From Flavobacterium psychrophilum (GTDB lineage: Bacteria; Bacteroidota; Bacteroidia; Flavobacteriales; Flavobacteriaceae), in contig CAMDGJ010000022.1 in the NCBI GenBank assembly GCA_945897545.1, forward strand, positions 1 to 20,807: DNA of 20,807 nt, in the 5' to 3' direction. The notes below the pieces were generated by a model. The model was not told the origin of the DNA, searched no databases, and worked only from the letters and a program-made list of their open reading frames with translations. The position numbers and the translations under genes are program-made. Shown here piece by piece: positions 14,098 to 20,807 of the stretch; positions within the stretch are counted from its first letter, which is position 1, and every line of letters begins with the position of its first letter.

Positions 14098-15741
14098 ATG
14101 GCTTTACAAAACACAAACCCAACAACAACTTTAGCTTGGCAAAAGCTGCAGCACCATTTTCAGGACATGAAAACTGCTTCTATCAAGGAAATGTTTGTTG
14201 AAGACAATACAAGAGCGGCAAAATTTCATTTTAATTGGAATGATTTCATAGTTGATTACTCTAAAAATATCATCAATCAGGAAACGATAAAATTGTTGCT
14301 TGAATTGGCAAATGATATGCAGTTGAAGGATGCAATTGCTAAATATTTTGATGGCGACATCATTAATCAAACCGAAAACAGGGCTGTTTTACATACCGCA
14401 TTACGTGCAAAAGAAAGCGCTGTAATAAAGGTTGACGACGAAAATGTAATTCTAGAAGTTTTTGAAGTAAAAAACAAAATAAAAAGGTTTACAAACGAAG
14501 TCGTAAACGGAGACATAAAAGGCTATACCGGAAAACCATTTACTGATGTTGTAAACATTGGGATTGGAGGTTCAGACCTTGGACCTGCCATGGTTGTTGA
14601 AGCCTTGAAATACTATAAAAATCACTTGAATATTCATTTTGTATCCAATGTGGATGGTGATCACGTAAACGAAATCATTAAAAAACTTAATCCTGAAACT
14701 ACTCTTTTCGTGATTGTTTCTAAAACTTTTACAACCCAAGAAACATTAACTAATTCGGAGACGATTAGAGAATGGTTTTTGAAATCAGCTTCGCAAGAAG
14801 ATGTGGCCAAACATTTTGTAGCGGTTTCAACCAATTTACAAAGAGTAACGGAGTTTGGAATAAATCCAGAAAACGTTTTTCCAATGTGGGACTGGGTTGG
14901 CGGACGATTTTCACTTTGGAGTGCCGTGGGTCTTTCAGTAAGTTTGGCTGTTGGTTTTGATAATTACAACGAATTATTGGCTGGTGCCAATGAAATGGAC
15001 GAGCATTTCAAAACAGCCGATTTTGATAAAAATATTCCTGTGGTTTTAGCTTTGTTGAGCATTTGGTACAATAACTTCTTTGGAGCCGAAAGCGAAGCCT
15101 TGATTCCATACACACAATATTTACAAAAATTGGCTCCTTACTTGCAACAAGGCACAATGGAAAGTAATGGAAAAAGTGTTGGGCGTGACGGTAAACCTGT
15201 GAATTATCAGACAGGAACTATTATTTGGGGTGAACCAGGAACCAATTCGCAACACGCCTTTTTTCAATTGATTCATCAAGGAACAAAATTGATCCCAACA
15301 GATTTTATTGGATTTGTAAAACCATTATACGGTAACGAAGATCATCACGACAAATTAATGTCGAACTTTTTTGCCCAAACGGAAGCTTTGATGAATGGCA
15401 AAACGAAGGAACAAGTGCAAGCCGAATTCGACCAACAAGGACTTTCTGAAGAAAAAGCAAAATTTCTGTTGCCTTATAAAGTTTTCAACGGAAACAAGCC
15501 TACAAATACAATATTGATACAAAAGTTAACCCCTAAAACATTAGGTTCTTTAATAGCAATATACGAACATAAGATTTTTGTTCAAGGAATTATATGGAAC
15601 ATTTTTAGTTATGACCAATGGGGGGTTGAATTGGGCAAACAATTGGCTAATTCCATTCTGGACGAAATAGATGCTAAAAAGGTTAATAATCACGATAGCT
15701 CAACTGAGTTTTTATTGAAACATTTCTTGAACAATAAATAA
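14098..15741 (+). CDS. pgi: glucose-6-phosphate isomerase
   Basis: This cytoplasmic enzyme interconverts glucose 6-phosphate and fructose 6-phosphate in glycolysis and gluconeogenesis. The 547 residues are full length for the long (eukaryote/E. coli-like) PGI class. Both family signatures are present: [16 protein letters not shown] (265-280) and, near the C-terminus, [17 protein letters not shown]. The phosphate-binding SIS domain shows [11 protein letters not shown] (153-163) and SKTFTTQET (208-216). Likely catalytic residues are Glu355 in MESNGKSVG and His386 in [14 protein letters not shown], with the Lys at the end of signature 2. It has its own promoter and terminator and appears monocistronic. 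Confidence 0.98.
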   Translation: MALQNTNPTTTLAWQKLQHHFQDMKTASIKEMFVEDNTRAAKFHFNWNDFIVDYSKNIINQETIKLLLELANDMQLKDAIAKYFDGDIINQTENRAVLHTALRAKESAVIKVDDENVILEVFEVKNKIKRFTNEVVNGDIKGYTGKPFTDVVNIGIGGSDLGPAMVVEALKYYKNHLNIHFVSNVDGDHVNEIIKKLNPETTLFVIVSKTFTTQETLTNSETIREWFLKSASQEDVAKHFVAVSTNLQRVTEFGINPENVFPMWDWVGGRFSLWSAVGLSVSLAVGFDNYNELLAGANEMDEHFKTADFDKNIPVVLALLSIWYNNFFGAESEALIPYTQYLQKLAPYLQQGTMESNGKSVGRDGKPVNYQTGTIIWGEPGTNSQHAFFQLIHQGTKLIPTDFIGFVKPLYGNEDHHDKLMSNFFAQTEALMNGKTKEQVQAEFDQQGLSEEKAKFLLPYKVFNGNKPTNTILIQKLTPKTLGSLIAIYEHKIFVQGIIWNIFSYDQWGVELGKQLANSILDEIDAKKVNNHDSSTEFLLKHFLNNK

Positions 15742-15782
15742 AATTTCATCAAATTCTGTCTAAAAGATGGTGTAAATTTACT

Positions 15783-15816
15783 AAAAACCTTGATTTATCA
15801 AAATCAAGGTTTTTTT
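15783..15816 (+). terminator. rho-independent terminator of pgi
   Basis: CCTTGATTT (15788-15796), loop ATCA, AAATCAAGG (15801-15809) is preceded by five A and followed by seven T, so the stem can extend to 14 bp. The A-run and T-run make it usable from both strands. Confidence 0.9.
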
Positions 15817-16074
15817 GTAGCCGTTATTGGATCTCTTTATACGTTTTCGAATCCTTTTGCACAACTTATTTATCAACACTGGTAATGATGCTTATTTTGC
15901 TATTATTTTGAAAATCAATTATGTAGAAGTAAATAACCTGACGTGTTTTTAATGTAAAATTTTATTTATAAACATCGTGCGGCCAAACGAAATTTTATTA
16001 ACGTTTACTTAACCCTTATTAGGTTTTAATGTTAGAATTTTGCCAAAAATTAATAAACTAATTAATAACAAAAA
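15817..16074. other. AT-rich upstream region of the Oar-like receptor
   Basis: No gene is seen in this stretch between the pgi terminator and the receptor ATG. It should hold the receptor promoter, but no perfect TAnnTTTG occurs close to the gene. The nearest imperfect matches are TAGGTTTT (16020-16027) and GAATTTTG (16035-16042), each one base off. The segment TTAACGTTTACTTAACC just upstream is strikingly T/A-patterned and could be a regulator site, which I cannot identify. Confidence 0.35.
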
Positions 16075-19000
16075 ATGAAAAAAATCATCTTACTTTTTAT
16101 TTTTCTCTCGTCCATCGCTGGACATTCTCAAGTCACAAATTCTAGTATGAATGGGACTGTGAAGAGTCTTAGCGGAGAAAGACTTCCGGGCGCAACCGTT
16201 GAAGCAATACATACTCCAACTGGGTCAAAGTATTATGCAACAACAGATGTACAAGGGGGTTATGCGATTCCATCATTACGACCAGGAGGTCCTTACAATG
16301 TTAAGGTTTCTTTTATCGGTTACAAAACGGCTGAAGTCACTGAAATTAATGCGCCTTTAGGTAACAACATAACTATTAACATTGTTATAGAAAACGAAGT
16401 TAATGCACTTGAAGAGGTTGTTATTAAAAAATCAAACTCTAATAGTACATTTTCAAAAAGTAGAACGGGAGCCTCAACACAATTTTCTAACAGACAAATC
16501 ACCGCAGTACCAGTATTAGGTTCTAGGTCTATCAATTCTGTTACTAAATATAGTGCATATGCAGGAGCTAATGGTTCTTTTGGAGGTCAGGATTCAAGAG
16601 CAAATAATTTTACTATCGATGGATCTGTTTTTAATAATGGATTTGGGCTTGGAAGTGATTCGCAAGCTGGTGGTAGAACGGGTTCTACTGCAATCTCTCT
16701 TGATGCTATTGAGCAATTACAAGTAAACATTGCGCCTTATGATGTTCGTCAATCAGGTTTTACAGGTTCTGGAATCAATGCAGTTACCCGCAGTGGAACT
16801 AATGAGATTGAAGGATCTGTGTATAATTCTTTTCGAAATAACGGAAAAAATTATGTAGGAACTAAAGCCGGTGATGTAAAAATTGTGCCAGGTAAATTTG
16901 ATGAAACTATTTGGGGAGTTAGATTAGGAGCGCCAATTATTAAAAACAAATTGTTCTTTTTTGGAAATTTTGAGACAATAGAAAATACAAGACCTGCTAC
17001 AACCTGGACTTCGACTGGTTCTCCTAACGCAGGAGCTCAGACTTCTTTGCCAACTTACACACAAATGCAAGATTTATCAAAACTGATGTTTGATAAATTT
17101 GGATACGAAACAGGTCCTTTTGAAAATTTTAATTCAGTAAGTGAGTCAACCAAGTTCTTGGCTAGATTAGATTGGAATGTAAATGATAATCACAAAGTAT
17201 CTTTGCGTTATGTACAGCACGACTCATCTTCAGACGTACTTATTTCAAATTCAAATTCTGCAGGTCTAGGAAATAGAACAGCGCAGGCTAATGCTATGTC
17301 TTTTAAAAATGGTGGCTATGTGATTGAAGATAATACAAAATCTTTAGTTTTAGAAGTGAATAGTAAATTTTCAGAAAGATGGAGTAACACCTTCATCGGA
17401 GGATATGATTTACAAGAAGAGAATAGAGGCATACAAGGAGGAGGGATTTTTCCAACAATTGATATCAGAAATAATGGTGCAAACGCTGCCACATTAATTT
17501 CTGTAGGATTAGATCCTTTTACACCAGGAAATTTGTTAGATTATTCTACACTACATTTCACAGATAATGTTACTGGTCGTTTTGGTAAACACACATTTGT
17601 GTTTGGTGCAAATTATGAAAAATTTATTTCTAACAACTTGTTTTTCCCTGCATCTAATGGAGTCTATGTTTTTGATTCATTAGCTGCTTTTACTGCTGCT
17701 GCTACTACTTCGGCAGCGAATGGTAACGCACCATCTTTAACTAACTTGCCTTCTCGTTTTCAATTTAGATATTCTGCTTTGCCAGGTGGAGAAGACCCAT
17801 TGCAAGTTTTAGAATATAATAAATATGATTTATATGCTCAAGATGAAATCAAAGTAAATGATCAATTAACAATTACTGCTGGTTTGAGAGCGACATTAGT
17901 TTCTTTTAAAGACACTGCTCTTGAGAACCCTTTGGTTAATACCTTAACTTTTGCAAATGGAGAGAAATTCAACACTGGTTTGATGCCAGATACACAAGTT
18001 GTATTTGAACCGAGAGTAGGTTTTAATTTAGATGTTACCGGAGATGCTAAGACTCAAGTTCGTGGAGGAAGCGGAATTTTTACTGGAAGACCACCTGCAG
18101 TATTCTTGTCAAATGCGATTGGTAATAATGGAGTGTTGACAGGATTCATAGATGTAAGCGGAGCCGCTTTGGTGACCGGAGGTTATGGTTTCACACCAAA
18201 TCCAGCGGATTATTTTACACCAGCTGTTGCAACTTTACCTACTCAAGTCGATCTTGCCTTTACTGACACGGATTTTAAATTTCCTCAATCTTGGAAAACA
18301 AACTTAGCGGTTGATCAAAAACTACCTTTTGGTTTTGTTGGAACTATTGAAGGACTTTTTAGTAAAAACATGAATGCAATGTACTATTACAATGCAAATT
18401 TAGACAAACCAGTTGGGACTTTTGCAGGAACTGATAATAGACCACGATTTGCAGGTAACACTCCTCTAAATAATGATCCTGGTGTTCGTATCAATGACAA
18501 TGTTTCTAATGCTATTGTTCTTGCTAACACCAATGAAGGATATTTTTATTCTACAACTTTCAAATTAGAATATCCTTATAAAAATGGGTTATGGGGGTCA
18601 TTAGCTTATACACACTCTGGGGCAGCTGATTTAATGTCTGCAGGATCGATAGCATCAGGTTCTTGGACAAATGCAAGATCGATAAACGGAAATAATGATT
18701 TGTCTTTAGCGACTGCGGATAATAACACGCCTCATAGAATAGTTGGTATTCTAGGATATAAGATTACTTATGGCGAAAAAATTGGAGGATCAACTTCGAT
18801 CAACTTAGGATATATTGGAGAACAATCAGGTGCATTTACCTATTCCTACAATGGAGATATGAATGGAGATAGAGTATCATTTAATGATTTGTTGTATGTT
18901 CCTAAATCAGCAAGCGAAGTTCGTTTTCAATCGCAAACCGTGGTTAGTAATGGAGTAGCTACCATTTATACCGAAGCACAACAACAAAAAGCTTTTGATG

Positions 19001-19395
19001 ATTATATAAATCAAGATTCTTATTTATCTGGTAGAAGAGGTCAGTATGCTGAAAGAAATGCACACGTTCTTCCGATGTTGCATAGACTTGATTTATCGGT
19101 GACGCAGGATCTTTTTGTAAAAATCGCTGGAAAGAACAACAACTTCCAAATACGAGCTGATATCCTTAATTTTACCAATTTGTTAAATAGAGATTGGGGA
19201 GTTACTCAAAGAGTTACAAACAGAAACGTTTTGAATTATAGAACACTTACCGCTAACGTGCCATTTTATCAATTGGCAACTCAAACGGATGCGGCCGGAA
19301 ACAGATTCCTTATAAAAGACACTTTCCAGAAAAATGCTTCTGTATTTGATGTTTGGCAAGCACAAATTACTTTAAGATATATATTCGGAAAGTAA
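16075..19395 (+). CDS. Oar-like TonB-dependent outer-membrane receptor
   Basis: The 1106-residue protein starts with a signal peptide (1-18, ending GHSQ). Next is a carboxypeptidase-regulatory-like Ig domain (about 25-105; MNGTVKSLSGERLPGATVEA, VSFIGYKTAEV) and a short EEVVIKK segment (113-119) that often marks the TonB-contact region in Bacteroidota receptors. A plug domain follows (about 125-245, with NNFTIDGSVFNN and AIEQLQVNIAPYDVRQSGFT). The rest is a long beta-barrel ending LRYIFGK. The plug and barrel resemble the Oar (OmpA-related) family rather than SusC; no SusD gene follows. Oar proteins are implicated in TonB-dependent transport and, in Myxococcus, protein export and development; the substrate here cannot be inferred. 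A strong terminator lies about 65 bp downstream and the next features face it on the minus strand. Confidence 0.92.
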   Translation: MKKIILLFIFLSSIAGHSQVTNSSMNGTVKSLSGERLPGATVEAIHTPTGSKYYATTDVQGGYAIPSLRPGGPYNVKVSFIGYKTAEVTEINAPLGNNITINIVIENEVNALEEVVIKKSNSNSTFSKSRTGASTQFSNRQITAVPVLGSRSINSVTKYSAYAGANGSFGGQDSRANNFTIDGSVFNNGFGLGSDSQAGGRTGSTAISLDAIEQLQVNIAPYDVRQSGFTGSGINAVTRSGTNEIEGSVYNSFRNNGKNYVGTKAGDVKIVPGKFDETIWGVRLGAPIIKNKLFFFGNFETIENTRPATTWTSTGSPNAGAQTSLPTYTQMQDLSKLMFDKFGYETGPFENFNSVSESTKFLARLDWNVNDNHKVSLRYVQHDSSSDVLISNSNSAGLGNRTAQANAMSFKNGGYVIEDNTKSLVLEVNSKFSERWSNTFIGGYDLQEENRGIQGGGIFPTIDIRNNGANAATLISVGLDPFTPGNLLDYSTLHFTDNVTGRFGKHTFVFGANYEKFISNNLFFPASNGVYVFDSLAAFTAAATTSAANGNAPSLTNLPSRFQFRYSALPGGEDPLQVLEYNKYDLYAQDEIKVNDQLTITAGLRATLVSFKDTALENPLVNTLTFANGEKFNTGLMPDTQVVFEPRVGFNLDVTGDAKTQVRGGSGIFTGRPPAVFLSNAIGNNGVLTGFIDVSGAALVTGGYGFTPNPADYFTPAVATLPTQVDLAFTDTDFKFPQSWKTNLAVDQKLPFGFVGTIEGLFSKNMNAMYYYNANLDKPVGTFAGTDNRPRFAGNTPLNNDPGVRINDNVSNAIVLANTNEGYFYSTTFKLEYPYKNGLWGSLAYTHSGAADLMSAGSIASGSWTNARSINGNNDLSLATADNNTPHRIVGILGYKITYGEKIGGSTSINLGYIGEQSGAFTYSYNGDMNGDRVSFNDLLYVPKSASEVRFQSQTVVSNGVATIYTEAQQQKAFDDYINQDSYLSGRRGQYAERNAHVLPMLHRLDLSVTQDLFVKIAGKNNNFQIRADILNFTNLLNRDWGVTQRVTNRNVLNYRTLTANVPFYQLATQTDAAGNRFLIKDTFQKNASVFDVWQAQITLRYIFGK

Positions 19396-19456
19396 TTAGA
19401 TAATAAATGACTAGTTCTAAATAATCGATACAGATTATTAGATAAAAATTGATAAA

Positions 19457-20090
19457 TTAAACAGCATCAAAATCGTTTTTGATGCTGTTTTTAGTTTTAT
19501 AGGTTTTCATTATTAGTTTACTTTGCTCGTGCATTTGATTTGGTGTTAGCATATGGTTCGATAAATGAGGTCTTTTTTCATTATAAATAGTTACTGTTTC
19601 TTTGATAATTTGTATCATAATTGGAAGGTCTTTAATGTATTTGTCGATGCTAAATTCTTGTTTCAAAATTCCATTTATTCTTGCTGCTACTGCATTTTCA
19701 TAGGGATCCGAGTTTGGGGTCATACTGGGCTGAATGGCATTTTTGCTTAATAGTTTTTGATATTCATTGGCACAATATTGCAATCCTCTATTGGAATGGT
19801 GTATCGGAGGTATTGCTTTATTTTTCCTTTGCTTAATAGCTAACAGAATGCCACTAAACTACTTTGAGTATTGAAGTTATCGGCTAGATTGTATCCAACA
19901 ATTTTTTTGGAATAAGCATCTGTTAGTAAACTTAAATAACAATGATTTTCTCTTTTCCCAATATAAGTAATACCAGATACCCAGACTTCTTCTGGCTTGT
20001 TTAATTGTAAAACCAGTAATTGGTTTTTATACTTTCTAAAGCGATGACGTGGGTTTGTGGTGATATGATCAGAACGTTTTAGGAATATAC
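19457..20090 (-). pseudogene. remnant of an IS3-family transposase (orfB C-terminal part)
   Basis: The minus strand encodes the integrase core of an IS3-type OrfB in two frames. The upstream part (about 20090 to 19850) reads NPRHRFRKYKN, KPEEVWVSGITYIGKREN and LLTDAYSKKIVGYN. A single missing base near 19845-19850 then shifts the frame, and the rest reads LAIKQRKNKA, IHHSNRGLQYCANEYQKLL, DPYENAVAARINGILKQEF and RPHLSNHMLTPNQMHEQS. The N-terminal half of OrfB and all of OrfA are missing, and no terminal inverted repeats are visible. The three DDE positions are all changed (Asp to Gly, Asp to Asn, Glu to Ala), so it cannot be active. The intact-looking downstream piece (19783-19457) should not be taken for a functional gene. 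Confidence 0.88.
19459..19492 (+). terminator. terminator of the Oar-like gene, bidirectional
   Basis: AAACAGCATCAAAA (19459-19472), loop TCGT, TTTTGATGCTGTTT (19477-19490) is a perfect 14-bp stem. The T-run to 19492 serves the plus strand. The transposase remnant on the other strand ends inside it. Confidence 0.85.
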
Positions 20091-20091
20091 T

Positions 20092-20125
20092 AAAAAAAAT
20101 CCCTTAGCACCGAAGCACTAAGGGA
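20092..20125 (-). terminator. rho-independent terminator with UUCG loop
   Basis: On the minus strand TCCCTTAGTGC, loop TTCG, GTGCTAAGGGA forms 11 pairs with two wobbles and is followed by a run of eight T. It lies 22 bp past the stop of the minus-strand sorting-domain gene and ends its transcript before the transposase remnant. Confidence 0.9.
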
Positions 20126-20146
20126 CTTAACAAAAAACTTATTAAT

Positions 20147-20807
20147 CTAATCTTTAATCAATTTTAGCGTTTTTGTTCCATTTGCTGTTGCAATTTTGGC
20201 AAAATATATTCCGCTAGTTAAACCAGAAGCGTCAACCGTTACAAAGTTACTTTTAGAAAAGGAAGAACGAATTGTTTTGCCCATGACATCTAAAATTTGA
20301 ATGGTTTCGATGTTCTCATTCGAAGAGCTGAAGTTCCAATTGTTTTTTGCAGGATTTGGATATACACTAAACTTTGAAGTATTGAATGCTTTAGTTGCTA
20401 ACGAGCTAGTTAAACTATACGCAGCTGTAGCAATATTAAAAGTAATATCGTAGTTGCCAGCAGTTGGGATAGGAAATCCATCAGCATCAATTACTGCAGT
20501 TCCAGAAGAAAAAGCCGTTCCACCCCAGTTGTACGGTAAATTCCAAGAATGGTCTCCACGAAATTTCAATGGACCAGTTCCCAAGGCAACATTAGAAAGC
20601 GTGTAAATATTACCGTCGGTAGTAATCATATCGGTATCACCCCAAACTATCGGAGATGAAGCCCCAATAATACTTATGACCTTAAATTTAATACTATACG
20701 CTAAAGTTGTTTTGTTAAAAGTAATATCATAAGTACCGGCAGTTGGGATAATTACACCATTGGCATCAACAGCTGCAGTTCCTGAAGGGAATGCAGTTCC
20801 ACCCCAA
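20147..20807 (-). CDS. SusE/SusF-like starch-binding, T9SS-sorted protein (partial)
   Basis: The frame is open from the window edge to the TAA at 20149-20147, so 219 C-terminal residues are seen and the start lies beyond 20807. Two copies of a beta-rich module occur 93 residues apart. The complete one runs from SIIGASSPIVWGDTDMITTDG through YTLSNVALGTGPLKFRGDHSW and NWGGTAFSSGT to YDITFNIATAAYSL. This pattern is that of the SusE/SusF-type starch-binding domains, also found in some secreted flavobacterial alpha-amylases. The last about 72 residues form a type A T9SS sorting domain (FSVYPNPAKNNW, then ILDVMGKTI, SGIYFAKI and TKTLKLIKD). The protein is thus probably secreted or displayed on the surface to bind alpha-glucan. 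Whether a glycosidase domain lies upstream cannot be seen. Confidence 0.88.
   Translation of the reverse strand, partial: WGGTAFPSGTAAVDANGVIIPTAGTYDITFNKTTLAYSIKFKVISIIGASSPIVWGDTDMITTDGNIYTLSNVALGTGPLKFRGDHSWNLPYNWGGTAFSSGTAVIDADGFPIPTAGNYDITFNIATAAYSLTSSLATKAFNTSKFSVYPNPAKNNWNFSSSNENIETIQILDVMGKTIRSSFSKSNFVTVDASGLTSGIYFAKIATANGTKTLKLIKD
20436..20806 (-). repeat. two tandem copies of a 279-bp coding repeat
   Basis: Segments 20436-20527 and 20715-20806 are clearly similar at the DNA level and offset by exactly 279 bp (93 codons). They encode WGGTAFSSGTAVIDADGFPI and WGGTAFPSGTAAVDANGVII, each followed by PTAG-x-YDITFN. The second copy is cut by the window edge. They mark internal duplication of the starch-binding module. 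Confidence 0.8.

Noticed and set aside
16020..16042. Confident promoter for the Oar-like receptor
   Set aside because: Both near matches to TAnnTTTG deviate by one base and neither has a convincing -33 element; mentioned only as weak candidates.
19565..19750. Plus-strand ORF in the transposase remnant
   Set aside because: Antisense to clear IS3 integrase-core motifs; low-complexity Phe/Tyr/Cys-rich peptide.
19457..19783. Functional small gene (108 codons) on the minus strand
   Set aside because: It is the C-terminal fragment of a frameshifted OrfB with the third catalytic residue changed and a terminator-encoded tail.
1..20807. Defence system, toxin-antitoxin pair, prophage, tRNA or rRNA genes
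   Set aside because: All long frames are accounted for by housekeeping or envelope genes, and no cloverleaf or rRNA-like segment was seen in the gaps.

Overview
The window looks like chromosomal DNA of a Flavobacterium-like member of the Bacteroidota. The support is low GC content, repeated matches to the Bacteroidota sigma-A promoter (TAnnTTTG at -7) upstream of genes, A-rich rather than Shine-Dalgarno leaders, type IX secretion (T9SS) C-terminal domains at both window edges, an Oar-like TonB-dependent receptor, a SusE/SusF-like starch-binding module, and the cluster recO-ileS-TraR/DksA-lspA.

Layout. 1-92: tail of a T9SS-sorted protein, possibly PorZ. 185-898: recO, with a TTG start behind a repeat-rich leader. 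905-1020: an intergenic GC-rich palindromic repeat. 1092-5638: ileS, a TraR/DksA-type regulator and lspA; a terminator and a new promoter lie before lspA. On the minus strand, a PLP-dependent decarboxylase (7429-6191) overlaps a 5-formyltetrahydrofolate cyclo-ligase (6198-5635), which ends tail-to-tail with lspA. A divergent promoter region (7430-7539) then leads to uvrC and a patatin/POTRA/beta-barrel outer-membrane phospholipase (7540-11543). The 376-bp gap that follows holds a candidate independent small RNA of about 110 nt with its own promoter and terminator. Next come a DUF3108 protein and an M23 lipoprotein peptidase (11920-13943), pgi (14098-15741) and the large Oar-like receptor (16075-19395). 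The right end has a decayed IS3-type transposase remnant between two terminators, then the C-terminal part of a minus-strand, starch-binding, T9SS-sorted protein that runs off the window.

Most of this is core-genome housekeeping: recombination and excision repair, tRNA charging, lipoprotein maturation, glycolysis and envelope upkeep. I see no defence, toxin-antitoxin, CRISPR or phage system. The most unusual signals are two palindromic repeat elements sitting in frame inside ileS and translated as part of the IleRS editing-domain region (1733-1830 and 2052-2075); the unannotated small transcription unit at about 11744-11867; a transposase remnant in which all three DDE catalytic residues are changed; and a uvrC promoter placed so that its mRNA should be nearly leaderless.
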